Source: Apiosordaria backusii (Eukaryota; Ascomycota; Sordariomycetes; Sordariales; Lasiosphaeriaceae). Taken from it: a stretch of DNA of 64,000 nt. Below are positions 20,408-30,983 of the stretch, one piece after another. Where the stretch lies: positions 1,550,001 through 1,614,000 of the forward strand of contig JAUKTV010000007.1 in assembly GCA_030549205.1 (NCBI GenBank), read 5' to 3'. The number at the start of each line of letters is the position of its first letter. The stretch's first letter is position 1. The translations under genes were made by a program, and so were the position numbers. The notes beneath the pieces are model-generated. The model did not search any database and was not told where the DNA came from. It saw only the letters and a list, made by a program, of their open reading frames with translations.

Positions 20408-23400
20408 ATGGGCATTTTCAGCTTTTTTTCGAGAAAGACACATGACAAGAATAAGGCTGCTTCTTTGAAAGCACATGCCTATGACACAATAGCCGCCGGG
20501 ACCGTCCCTGTTCAAGGTGAGAATGTCAACATCTACCACTGAGGTCCAAGTGAGCTCACACATGTAGGAGCATATCCTGTAGCCGGCAATGGACCAAATG
20601 TATTCGATACACTGTCCAGGGGACGGCCAGACTTCCACCATACACAGCTCTCATTGATGGTCCCACACAATGGCAACGGAGCTGCCCCTGCCCCCGGGGT
20701 CCCTCGCTATCGAGATGGCAGTGTCGAACGGCCAAACACAGCTCCGAATGGGCAGCCTCCGAGCTTACAACGCATGAGTTCCGGGACGAGGTTGAGGAAA
20801 GGCGGCAAAAAGGCTCCTCCGGTCTCTTTCAAAATGCTTCGCAGTGCTGGCGCTATCATCAACGGGGGTTCTCGGCCAGCTTCACAGGGTTCGGAATTCG
20901 AATCCAAAAGTGTCTCACAAGGCAATTGCGCCCACTCGCGTTCCAATTCGATGCGTAGTGAGAGCGGCAGGTCCAAGGATATTCTCGATGCCCATTCGGA
21001 GCTCAAACCTCCCGATTTTCGAGCCAGGGTCAAGGCTGCCGGTGCCAAAGATTACGGAGAGGATGTTGCTGAAAGGAACATGGGAGAGAATGGCTTCGAC
21101 CTCGAATCAGAACATGTGAAGGCCTTTTACGACAGTCATCCGAATGCACCACGGACGAGAGAGTCAACCGCTGCTCTCAACCCAAGAAGTTCCAAGCACA
21201 CGATTCGCGAGACACCTAATAGCCAACCAAAATGGCCAATAGCGCCTCCTCCCCCTTCTGTTGCTCCGTCTCAGCGGCCACTTCCCAAAGCATTGGCGGG
21301 CCAGATCCCCAGATACAAGTCAACTGACACTGCTTTATATGCCGATATCAAAACAACCGGCGGCGGACACTTAAAGCGTCGAGTATCGGTAAACACGTAC
21401 ATGCCTCCGACTTCAAACAACAAAACCAGCACTGTATCGTTGAGCAAAGTTCACGGATCAGAAATTGCCACCATCGATCTGGACATTTTGAAACCGCCCA
21501 TCGTGATGGGCCCGCCCAGGACGAGCAGAGAAAGCCCCCGGACTGCTAGGGTACCGCGTGATTCGGTGATGCTTGCCAGAAGGAAAGCGTCTGTGCCGGA
21601 CCACCTGCGAGGAGGTGGTGACAGCTCGCCAGAAAGGACGTTCACTCTCCGGTCAGCTACCCACCCCCACCGCAGTTCCATGAGTTCTGCTAGTTTTCCC
21701 CGCAAGCGCCACAGTCTGCACACTCTTCAGTCATCCATCTCCTCCTCCATCCAGAGTCGGGACACCATCATCCCGGCTACCCAGTTGGGCTACCCGCGTC
21801 CTGTCACTTCAACTCACCCCTTCCAGCAACCAGCACAGTCAGGGGTTGCCAATCCAGCACCACCAGCATTTGAGGATGATGACCCTGACTCTGTGGATTG
21901 TATGGAACCGCCTCCTTGTCAGTGCTTTTTTTTCTTTTTTTTTTTTTTCTGCGTAAAGTTTGTTTTGCTCACGTATGTACAAACCTGTACTAACTTTGTG
22001 TGTTTTTTGTTTAATTTAGCCCACAAGACTCCTTCTACAATCCCTAAGATTCAAGAAGAATCAGACGACCCTGAGACGACGACCCGCCCTTTTTCCTCTC
22101 AAGAGTTAGGTTTCCCCCAGGTGCTGCCTCTGAACCCCCGCCCCGCGACCGCCATCCCCTTTGAGATTCCCGAGCACCACGCCCCGCTCCGGACACGCAG
22201 CCTGAGGGGCTGGTCAGCCTCCTCGGGCACCCCCACCACCAGCAACACCACCGCTCGCTCCTCCAGCCCTGGACGCCCTCAGTCCCGTCAGACGACGACG
22301 ACAACGATCACGTCTGTCTCTTTTAGCCTTGCGCCGTCGTCCCCGAGGCTGTCGGTCAAACCCGCCACTGCGCTGTCGCCGCCTCCTACGCCGAACAGGT
22401 CGACGGATAATTTCAATATGGATGATTACCTCTCTTCGGATTGTGATAGTATTGTTGGTGGTGGTGGTGGTGGTGGTGGTGGTGATGATGGGCGACCGAG
22501 GCGTCCGACGGGGGAGGGGGAGGAGGGGTTGCTGTTTAGGGAGGAGGGGTATGGGGGGACGGGGTTGCAGCTGCCGGGGTTGTTTGATTTGTTTCCTGAT
22601 TCGACGACACAGATGGTGAAAGGGGAGGAGAGGAGGGCGGAGTCGATGATGTATCATAGTCGGTATAGTCCTGATATTGTTGCCATGCCGCTCAAGACGA
22701 GTTATTCGTATAATGGGATTGGGGATAGTTTTGGGCCGGCGGGGGGGAGGAGGTGGAGGGGGAGGTTTGTGCTGGATACGGCGGCGGATTATCAGAGCAC
22801 TACTGAGGAGGAGGGGGAAGTGGGGTGTAAGGGGTATTATGGGGTGGAAGAGGTGGAAGAAGTGGTGGTGCAAGGGATGACGGATGATGTGAGTGATGAG
22901 CCGGTTAGAGGGAGGCAGATGCCTATTGGGCGGGCGAGGGGTAGGGGGGTGGGAAAGGGGGGAGGAGGAGGAGGTTGGAGGGGATTTGTTATAGGATGGA
23001 AGAGGAGGAGGAAGAGGGCGGGGAGGAGGGGGATGATGAAGCTGATGATGATGAGGAGGAGGAGGAGGGTACGCCGAGGTTGAGGCAGAGGTCGAGGCAG
23101 CGATCGAGGGGGAGGGGTGAGGAGATTGGTTCTTGTTGTGAGGGGTTGAGGGGGGCGAAGGTGGGGGTGGAGGTTATTGAGGAGGAGAAGGAGAAGGAGA
23201 GGGAGGCGGGGAGGCCTGTGGATGTGGCTGCTGCTGTGAGGTTGAGGAAGCAGGTGAAGGCTGCGAAGAGGTTGGCGGGGAAGGGTAGTTTGGGTGGGGT
23301 TAGATTGAGGAGGGTGAGGGAGGTGGGCGGGGAGGATAAAAAGGTGGATTTGGATGGGGGGAGTGATCAGGGGTTGAATTTGAGGAGGGGGAAGTCGGTG

Positions 23401-23439
23401 CCGGTTTTGTGTGTTGAGGGGGAGGAGTATCGGGGTTGA
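20408..23439 (+). CDS. Large Ser/Pro-rich hypothetical protein (frameshift near 3' end)
   Basis: Unrecognised protein, probably 959 residues. It joins as 20408..20516, 20568..21917 and 22020..23439. The first exon, missed by a simple ORF reading, encodes MGIFSFFSRKTHDKNK and joins GAYPVAGNGPNVFDTLSRG across a 51-bp intron. The second intron (102 bp, branch TACTAAC) would otherwise read through as a Phe-rich insert. The body is Ser/Pro/Arg-rich with many potential phosphorylation sites and no known domain; a Gly repeat lies at about 22454-22482. Near 22957-22962 (G6) one extra G is needed: the uncorrected frame ends at 23083 in an artificial Arg/Met tail, while the corrected frame gives an acidic stretch followed by VRLRKQVKAAKRLAGKG and ends at 23439. 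Corrected length is divisible by three. Confidence 0.68.
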
Positions 23440-24448
23440 TTGTGATCATTGATTTTTTGACTAACTTTGGTGTTTATGGCTGGGATTTGGCTGGGGTTTA
23501 GTTAAATATTATTCGGGCTGGTAAAGCTGGCTTGCTTGGGATTTTGGACACTCATTGCCGGGGCGTTGGTTGGCTTTTCTTTTGTTGTTAATACTATCTT
23601 GGAGGAGGCCTGATTGGAGAGTGTATCTAATACGCATGCATAATGAGGGGAGAATACTGGAGGAAGGCGATGGTCAAGGGCATCACGAGGAACAATGGCA
23701 TCAAGATACCAATAGCAACACAACGACATGGGCGGGAATATTACTATCAAGGACTGGGGCAAAAGATCATCACGGGGTTGGCAAAGGCTAGTAGGCCGGG
23801 AAAAGGAAAGGCATCATTGGAATTGGGGTTTGGCTTTGAGCATCTGGTAAATAGATTGGGTGGTCTTGACGTGAATTAGGTAATAAGCAAGAATCGGGAT
23901 TGGATATAGGATGGTAATACATGGGAGGATGGGAATCAAAATAATATTGTTTCATACCTAAGATATTTGATGTTGCTTTGTTGAATTGTGTCTTTGGATT
24001 TATGAACATGAACGGCACCGATTTATAAGAATCATAACTCTTATCTTAGAGGTGTACCAGGGTTAGGGTTATGCATCTATGAATCATTACGGAGAAGCTT
24101 GCAGCCACAGCGCCCACTTTCATTCATTCGCCGGGCTGACTCAAACGGGCAGATCTGGCCGTGGAGCTTAATTGTGAGGGGCAACTTGTCAGCCTTTAAA
24201 CTCAGATTTTGGGGGGCCGTTTGCGATTTCTCTTGTCATTTTGAACAGGTTTCAGAGAATTCATCTCACTGGCGAAAAGAAGGGTCTGCAAAAAGGGAAA
24301 TTAACCAAGGGATAGACAAAAGTTGCTTGCTTGCTTTGCTTGACGACAGCATTGACCCCTCATCACCAATTCACGACTTCACAACTGAGCTGCCCAACGC
24401 CATTCGTAGGTACACACAACCAAATTCACAGAGGGGTTTCCAACGAAA
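23440..24448. promoter_or_regulatory. Upstream region of slh1
   Basis: About 1 kb between two same-strand genes. It contains the 3' UTR of the preceding gene, an A/T-rich part at about 23880-24060, and a telomere-like box. No ORF is convincing. Confidence 0.55.
24059..24071 (+). promoter_or_regulatory. Telomere-repeat-like box AGGGTTAGGGTTA
   Basis: Just over two copies of the fungal telomere repeat TTAGGG, 378 bp upstream of the slh1 ATG. Such boxes can bind Tbf1/TRF-like Myb factors in fungal promoters; whether it does here is inference. Confidence 0.5.
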
Positions 24449-27400
24449 ATGGCGACCCAGCCGCCCGCCCTCACCCTCCCAGAATGGCGCGCCCAAGTCG
24501 AGGCCATGAAAGCCGCCGTGGCCAGCGCGGGGTTATCACCTACCAAGCTTTCAGAAGACAACGAAGCAGCAGACTGGAGCGAAGATGACATCGACTCCCC
24601 TTCCCGCCGTCGCCCCCGGAACGGTGACATTTGGGATTTCATCTCCGACGATGAGCTTGACGAAGACGACGAGTTTGAGGATAGCACCAGCAGCGACGAT
24701 TACCCCAACGGCCAAGGGGGGAGTTCATCAGAAACAGTCTACGACCTCAACTGGCTCCACACCCACTGCCAGCACTCCCCCACCGGCCTCGACCCCCAAG
24801 CCCTCCAGGACCAAATCCTCGAGATTCTCAGCTCGGGTCGGCGATCAGAAGAAGAAATCCAATCCCAGCTCACCGACCTGATCGGGTTCGACGATCTCGA
24901 CTTTGTCATTGAGCTATCTCTCCACAGGGGGGAAATCATCGCCTCGGCAGCCAGTGAAAAATCAGGTACTAGGCTGTTGTCAAAGTCTCAACGACAGGAG
25001 CAGCTGCGTCAGAGGGATGCGTTGCATAAAGCTGCTCCATTGCAAGGGGCGAGGGAGAAGGAGGAGCAATACCCGCATGTGTACAAGTCGTATCATGGGG
25101 GGAACACGCTGAGTCATAGCGGGCATAAGTATAAGCTCCCGCCTAACAGTCAGAGGTTGGAGTTTGAAAAGTATGAGGAGTATGTCATTCCTGCTGGGAG
25201 GGCGGGGCAGCTGTGGCCGGGGCATAGGTTGGTGGGGGTGAAGGAGCTGGATGGGTTGTGTCGGGGGACGTTTAGGGGGTATGAGACGCTGAATCGGATG
25301 CAGAGTTTGGTGTATCCGGTTGCGTATGGGACGGGGGAGAATATGCTGATTTGTGCGCCGACGGGGGCGGGGAAGACGGATGCTGCGGTGTTGACTGTGT
25401 TGCAGACTATAGGGCAGTATTTGACGCCGAACCCGGGGGAGGACTTTGGGCAAATGGAGTTTGCGGTGGATTTGCAAGAGTTTAAGATTGTGTATGTTGC
25501 GCCGATGAAGGCGTTGGCGGCGGAGATTACGGAGAAGCTGGGGAAGAGGCTGGGGTGGTTGGGGGTTAGGGTGAGGGAGTATACGGGGGATATGCACTTG
25601 ACGAAGAGGGAGGTGGTGGAGACGCAGGTGATTGTGACGACGCCGGAGAAGTGGGATGTGGTGACGAGGAAGGGGACGGGGGACACGGAGCTGGTGCAGA
25701 AGGTGAGGTTGTTGATTATTGATGAGGTGCATATGCTTCATGATGAGAGGGGGGCGGTGTTGGAGTCTTTGGTGGCGAGGACGCAGAGGCAGGTGGAGAG
25801 CACGCAGAGTTTGATTAGGATTGTTGGGTTGAGTGCTACGTTGCCGAATTATGTTGATGTGGCGGATTTCCTTGGGGTGAATAAGATGAGGGGGTTGTTT
25901 TATTTTGATTCGAGCTTTCGGCCGGTGCCGCTGGAGCAGCATTTTATTGGGGTGAAGGGGAAGGCGGGGACGAGGCAGTCGAGGGATAATATTGATGAGG
26001 TTGCTTTTGAGAAGGTGAGGGAGATGCTGGAGGAGGGGCATCAGGTTATGGTTTTTGTGCATTCGAGGAGGGATACGCAGTTGACGGCCAAGATGCTGTA
26101 TGAGAAGGCGACGGATCAGGCTTGTGTCGGGCTGTTTGATCCGAGTGGGCATGAGAGGTTTGAGGCGGCGATGAGGGATGTGAAGCAGACGAAGGCGAGG
26201 GAGATTAGGGATTTGGTGCCGAAGGGGTTGGGGATTCACCATGCGGGGATGGCGAGGAGTGATAGGAATTTGATGGAGAGGTTGTTTGGGGAGGGGGTGA
26301 TTAAGGTGTTGTGCTGTACGGCTACGCTGGCCTGGGGTGTGAACTTGCCGGCTGCGGCGGTTGTGATCAAGGGGACGCAGGTTTACAGTGCTCAAGACGG
26401 CAAGTTTGTTGACTTGGGGATTTTGGATGTGCTGCAGATCTTTGGTCGTGCCGGTCGCCCTCAGTTTGAGGATACTGGTATTGGCATGATTTGTACGACT
26501 CACGACAGGCTGGCTCATTACCTTACTGCGGTGACGGACCAGCTGCCGATCGAGTCCAAGTTCTCGGCCAAGCTGGTGGATAACTTGAATGCCGAGATTG
26601 CCCTGGGAACGGTTACTTCGATCTCGGATGCAGTCAAGTGGATTGGTTACTCGTACCTGTTTGTCCGGATGAGGAGGAACCCGATGGCGTACGGTATCGA
26701 GTGGTCCGAGTACAGTGACGACCCTCAGCTGGTGCAGAGACGCCGCAAGCTGGCTATCCAGGCAGCCCGGACGCTGCAGCAAAGCCAGATGATCATCTTC
26801 AACGAGACGACCGAGGAACTGCGCAGCAAGGACATCGGCCGCATTGCCAGCCAGTACTACATCCAGCACACCAGTATCCAGATCTTCAACTCGCTGATGA
26901 AGTGGGACTCGGCCGAAAAAGACATTCTTATGATGATTGCCATGTCGGGCGAGTTTGACAACATTCAGTCGAGAAACAACGAAGCCGACGAGCTGTCGCG
27001 GATGAAGGCGAACCAGCACTTTATCCCTTATGAGATCAAGGGCGGTATCGACACACCGCAAACAAAGACCAACATCTTGTTGCAGGCGTACATTTCCAAG
27101 CTTCAACCAGAGGACTTTGCGTTGACCAACGACCTGAACTATGTCGCTCAGCAGGCTGGACGTATATGCCGGGCCCTGTTTATGATTGCGCTGAACAGGA
27201 GGTGGGGATACCAGTGCCTTGTCTTGCTGACTATGGCCAAGTCGATTGAGAAGCGTATCTGGGCTTTCCAGCACCCTTTTCACCAGTTCGATCTTCCCAA
27301 GCCTGTCCTGAATAACCTGGACGCAAAGGAGGCCTTGTCGATTGAGTCGATGCGCGAGATGGAACCGGCGGAGATTGGGAATTTGGTCAACAACTTCAAG

Positions 27401-30400
27401 ATGGGACACAAAATTGCCAAGCTCCTCGACAACTTTCCCACACTGAGCGTCGAGGCTGAGATTGCGCCCTTGAACCGGGATGTTTTGCGGATCAAGCTGT
27501 TTGTCACTCCTGACTTCCGCTGGAATGATTACCTTCACGGAACATCCGAGTCGTATTACATCTGGGTTGAGAACTCGGAGACATCCGAGATCTACCATCA
27601 TGAATTTTTTATCCTTAACAGGAGGAAGCTTCACGATGACCACGAGCTCAACTTCACGATCCCCCTCAGCGACCCTCTTCCGAACCAGATTTATGTGAGG
27701 GCTGTGTCTGATAGATGGCTCGGCGCCGAGACGGTCACTGCTGTTTCTTTCCAGCATCTCATCAGGCCAGACACGGAGAGCGTGTATACCGACCTTTTGA
27801 ACCTTCAGCCTCTGCCAATCTCAGCGCTCAAGAACCCGGCATTGGAAGAATTGTACGCACAGCGTTTCCAGTACTTCAATCCTATGCAAACCCAGCTCTT
27901 TCATACGTTGTACCACCGTCCGGTCAATGTACTGTTGGGCTCACCGACGGGTAGTGGCAAGACTGTGGCTGCTGAGCTGGCCATGTGGTGGGCATTTCGA
28001 GAGCGTCCTGGCTCCAAGGTGGTGTACATTGCCCCCATGAAGGCGCTGGTACGCGAGCGTGTCAAGGACTGGGGTGGCCGTCTCGCAAAGCCGTTGGGTC
28101 TGAAGCTGGTCGAGTTGACGGGTGACAATACACCCGATACTCGAACAATCCAAGACGCTGATATCATCATCACCACACCTGAAAAGTGGGACGGTATCTC
28201 GCGTAGTTGGCAGACAAGAGGCTACGTCCGCAAGGTCAGTCTGGTCATTATCGACGAGATTCATTTGCTGGCGGGTGACCGTGGTCCCATTTTGGAGATT
28301 ATCGTGTCTCGCATGAACTACATTGCCGCATCAACAAAGAATGCGGTGAGGTTGTTGGGCATGTCGACCGCTTGTGCCAATGCTACTGATTTGGGTAACT
28401 GGCTGGGTGTCAAAGGGGAGGGGCTGTTCAACTTTAGGCACTCGGTGCGTCCGGTGCCGTTGGAGTTGTATATCGACGGCTTTCCCGAGGTTAGGGGATT
28501 CTGTCCGTTGATGCAGTCCATGAACCGGCCCACGTTCTTGGCCATTCTGAACCACAGCCCTGAGAAGCCGGTTATTGTGTTTGTGCCGTCTCGTCGGCAG
28601 ACGCGGTTGACGGCCAAGGATTTGATCAATCTCTGTGGTATGGAGGATAACCCGAGGCGGTTCTTGAGCATGGATGAGGATGACTTGCAAGGAATTTTGA
28701 CTCGGGTTAAGGACGAGGCTCTCAAGGAGGCTATTAGTTTTGGTATCGGCTTGCATCATGCCGGTTTGGTCGAGGGTGACCGGCAGATCGCTGAGGAGCT
28801 GTTCCTCAACAACAAGATCCAGATCTTGATTGCGACGAGTACGCTGGCTTGGGGTGTCAATTTGCCAGCTCACTTGGTTGTGGTCAAGGGCACGCAGTAC
28901 TACGACGCAAAGATTGAAGCATACAAGGACATGGACTTGACGGATGTGCTGCAGATGCTTGGCCGTGCTGGTCGCCCGCAGTTCGACAACTCTGGTGTTG
29001 CTCGCATCTTTACCCAGGATTCCAAGAAGGACTTTTACAAGCACTTTTTGCATACCGGTTTCCCTGTTGAGTCTTCCTTGCACACGGTGCTCGACAACCA
29101 TTTGTGTGCCGAGATCTGTGCCGAGACCATTATCACCAAGCAAGACGCCCTGGATTATCTGACGTGGACGTTTTTCTTCCGCCGTTTGCACAAGAACCCA
29201 TCTTATTACGGGCTGGAAATCTCGGCCGAGGAGCACAACACCACCACGGCCCAGCAACTCGCCAACGAGTTCATGATCTCCATGGTTGACGCCTCCTTGC
29301 ACGAACTGACTGAATCCAAGTGTGTGGAAGTCTACCCCAACGGCGACGTCGACCCCACCCCGTTAGGCAAGATCATGTCCTACTACTACCTCTCCCACAA
29401 GACCATCCGCCAGCTCGTCAAGAAAGCCAAGCCCCAGGCTGCCTTCATCGACGTTTTGTCTTGGATGTCTATTGCGACAGAATACGACGAACTCCCCGTC
29501 CGCCACAACGAAGACCTCATCAACGCCGAGCTCTCCAAAAACCTCCCCTTCCCCGGCACAGCCTTCGGTCTGCCAATGTGGGACCCCCATGTCAAGGCGT
29601 TCTTGCTCTTGCAAGCTCACATGTCTGGCATTCCACTCCCCATCACCGATTACGTGGGTGATCAGACTTCAGTCTTGGACCAATCAATCCGCATCATTCA
29701 AGCCGGTGTCGACGTCATGGCCGAGCTGGGGTACCTCTCCTCCCTTAAATCCTTCATCTCCCTTTTGCAGTCCGTCAAAGGTGGCATCTGGCCCGACGAG
29801 GACCCCGTTTCGTTGCTTCCAGGCGTGTCTCTCCCGCCCAACTCGAAACGCAAGCCAACACCGTTGCAAGAAATCGCCAAACTCTCCCGCAACCAGCAGA
29901 GTCTCGACCGGTTGGCCCGCGACCTCCACATCCCCTCTTCTTTGGTGCAAAAATTCAAAAAGGCTGCTGCCTGTCTCCCAGATGTCGGGGTTGGTGTTGA
30001 GGATGTCAGGAATACCTCGCTAACTGTCACTCTCCGCCGGTTGAACCCAATCACAGAAAAGGAAGGGAGGATCTATGCGCCTAAATACCCCAAGCCGCAG
30101 ACGGAAGGGTATTTTGTGATTGTGGGCGACTTGGCGACGGACGAGGTGGTGGCGGTGAAGAGGGTCGGTTGGTCTGGACGGCAGTCTAGGGACAAGGGAA
30201 ATAATAATGGCAAGAGGAATCCGGTCGAGATTGGGGATCGGCCTACGGCGAGGGCGGTGATTAAAGTGCCGGAGTGGGAGAAGGGGAGGAGGTATGATGT
30301 GCTGGTGGTGAGTGATGGGTATGTGGGTGTTGAGTGGACGACGAAGGTTGATATGCCGGGTAGGCCGGTGGTTGATGGGGGTGGTGCTGAGAAGGATAAG

Positions 30401-30445
30401 GGGAAGAACCAGATGGAGGGGGGGAAGGGTGGTGAGAGGAGCTGA
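24449..30445 (+). CDS. slh1: Slh1/ASCC3-type double Ski2-like RNA helicase
   Basis: Helicase of the RQT (ribosome quality control trigger) complex that splits collided ribosomes; ASCC3 in animals. 1998 residues in a single exon. Cassette 1 has Walker A APTGAGKT (about residue 300), DEVH (about 423), GLSATLPN and QIFGRAGRPQ (about 665), followed by a Sec63-like domain. Cassette 2 has SPTGSGKT (about 1165), DEIH (about 1270), a divergent motif III reading GMSTACAN and QMLGRAGRPQ, then a second Sec63-like domain. The PPNSQRLEFEKYEEYVIPAG segment before cassette 1 favours Slh1 over the spliceosomal Brr2. The N-terminus is acidic. The C-terminal 100 residues are Gly/Lys-rich. Codon third-base choice flips between C and G blocks several times within the ORF. 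Confidence 0.95.
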   Translation: MATQPPALTLPEWRAQVEAMKAAVASAGLSPTKLSEDNEAADWSEDDIDSPSRRRPRNGDIWDFISDDELDEDDEFEDSTSSDDYPNGQGGSSSETVYDLNWLHTHCQHSPTGLDPQALQDQILEILSSGRRSEEEIQSQLTDLIGFDDLDFVIELSLHRGEIIASAASEKSGTRLLSKSQRQEQLRQRDALHKAAPLQGAREKEEQYPHVYKSYHGGNTLSHSGHKYKLPPNSQRLEFEKYEEYVIPAGRAGQLWPGHRLVGVKELDGLCRGTFRGYETLNRMQSLVYPVAYGTGENMLICAPTGAGKTDAAVLTVLQTIGQYLTPNPGEDFGQMEFAVDLQEFKIVYVAPMKALAAEITEKLGKRLGWLGVRVREYTGDMHLTKREVVETQVIVTTPEKWDVVTRKGTGDTELVQKVRLLIIDEVHMLHDERGAVLESLVARTQRQVESTQSLIRIVGLSATLPNYVDVADFLGVNKMRGLFYFDSSFRPVPLEQHFIGVKGKAGTRQSRDNIDEVAFEKVREMLEEGHQVMVFVHSRRDTQLTAKMLYEKATDQACVGLFDPSGHERFEAAMRDVKQTKAREIRDLVPKGLGIHHAGMARSDRNLMERLFGEGVIKVLCCTATLAWGVNLPAAAVVIKGTQVYSAQDGKFVDLGILDVLQIFGRAGRPQFEDTGIGMICTTHDRLAHYLTAVTDQLPIESKFSAKLVDNLNAEIALGTVTSISDAVKWIGYSYLFVRMRRNPMAYGIEWSEYSDDPQLVQRRRKLAIQAARTLQQSQMIIFNETTEELRSKDIGRIASQYYIQHTSIQIFNSLMKWDSAEKDILMMIAMSGEFDNIQSRNNEADELSRMKANQHFIPYEIKGGIDTPQTKTNILLQAYISKLQPEDFALTNDLNYVAQQAGRICRALFMIALNRRWGYQCLVLLTMAKSIEKRIWAFQHPFHQFDLPKPVLNNLDAKEALSIESMREMEPAEIGNLVNNFKMGHKIAKLLDNFPTLSVEAEIAPLNRDVLRIKLFVTPDFRWNDYLHGTSESYYIWVENSETSEIYHHEFFILNRRKLHDDHELNFTIPLSDPLPNQIYVRAVSDRWLGAETVTAVSFQHLIRPDTESVYTDLLNLQPLPISALKNPALEELYAQRFQYFNPMQTQLFHTLYHRPVNVLLGSPTGSGKTVAAELAMWWAFRERPGSKVVYIAPMKALVRERVKDWGGRLAKPLGLKLVELTGDNTPDTRTIQDADIIITTPEKWDGISRSWQTRGYVRKVSLVIIDEIHLLAGDRGPILEIIVSRMNYIAASTKNAVRLLGMSTACANATDLGNWLGVKGEGLFNFRHSVRPVPLELYIDGFPEVRGFCPLMQSMNRPTFLAILNHSPEKPVIVFVPSRRQTRLTAKDLINLCGMEDNPRRFLSMDEDDLQGILTRVKDEALKEAISFGIGLHHAGLVEGDRQIAEELFLNNKIQILIATSTLAWGVNLPAHLVVVKGTQYYDAKIEAYKDMDLTDVLQMLGRAGRPQFDNSGVARIFTQDSKKDFYKHFLHTGFPVESSLHTVLDNHLCAEICAETIITKQDALDYLTWTFFFRRLHKNPSYYGLEISAEEHNTTTAQQLANEFMISMVDASLHELTESKCVEVYPNGDVDPTPLGKIMSYYYLSHKTIRQLVKKAKPQAAFIDVLSWMSIATEYDELPVRHNEDLINAELSKNLPFPGTAFGLPMWDPHVKAFLLLQAHMSGIPLPITDYVGDQTSVLDQSIRIIQAGVDVMAELGYLSSLKSFISLLQSVKGGIWPDEDPVSLLPGVSLPPNSKRKPTPLQEIAKLSRNQQSLDRLARDLHIPSSLVQKFKKAAACLPDVGVGVEDVRNTSLTVTLRRLNPITEKEGRIYAPKYPKPQTEGYFVIVGDLATDEVVAVKRVGWSGRQSRDKGNNNGKRNPVEIGDRPTARAVIKVPEWEKGRRYDVLVVSDGYVGVEWTTKVDMPGRPVVDGGGAEKDKGKNQMEGGKGGERS

Positions 30446-30983
30446 ATGGACTGTAGATAAAGACCAGTGGGGGTGGATGAATAAGATGTAAATATATGAG
30501 ATCATAAACCGATACTATCAAGAAGTACATGCAGGTTTTGCTTGTTTCGACACATGTGACTTGAAACACATACCAAATCTTCCAAGAGAGAAGCATTACT
30601 CAGTCATTCCTAGACCCTGTTATCATCATCTACCTTGCCATACATGCTACACCATCACTCCATAGAATGCTTGTCACCACGAAACTTGGCCCTTGACTCA
30701 TGCTTTAACACTGCTTGATTGTGTAATGTTTAGTCTCATCCAGCCTCAAGACTACATCACTCCCCAACCACAACCACCAAAAGAAAACTTGCTGCCAACA
30801 TATGAATATCAATATACTGCCCAGCCCAGCCCACTCAATCCACCCCCAACCTTACTCCCCACTCTCATTACTCGAAGAGCTCGTCCCTCTTTCACGAGAA
30901 AGGCTGCCCTACTGCCTTTTCACGGTGCTGTTATTCCCCCCCGCAAGCGAAACCTATTCATCGCCAAGTTAGTTATTAATCCA
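30446..30983. other. Convergent intergenic region, slh1 / ist2
   Basis: 538 bp between two stops; must hold both 3' UTRs. No gene recognised. Confidence 0.55.

Noticed and set aside
21918..22019. Phe-rich in-frame insert in the 20408 gene
   Set aside because: It is an intron whose length happens to be a multiple of three, with GTCAGT donor, TACTAAC branch and TTTAG acceptor.
22950..23083. Arg/Met-rich C-terminus of the uncorrected 20408 frame
   Set aside because: It is the out-of-frame translation of an acidic repeat; the other frame gives normal protein sequence to 23439.
24980..27757. 925-codon ORF on the - strand across the slh1 gene
   Set aside because: It is the antisense shadow of the highly conserved Slh1 helicase. 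Its product is His/Arg/Leu-rich low complexity, explained by the G-rich sense codons.
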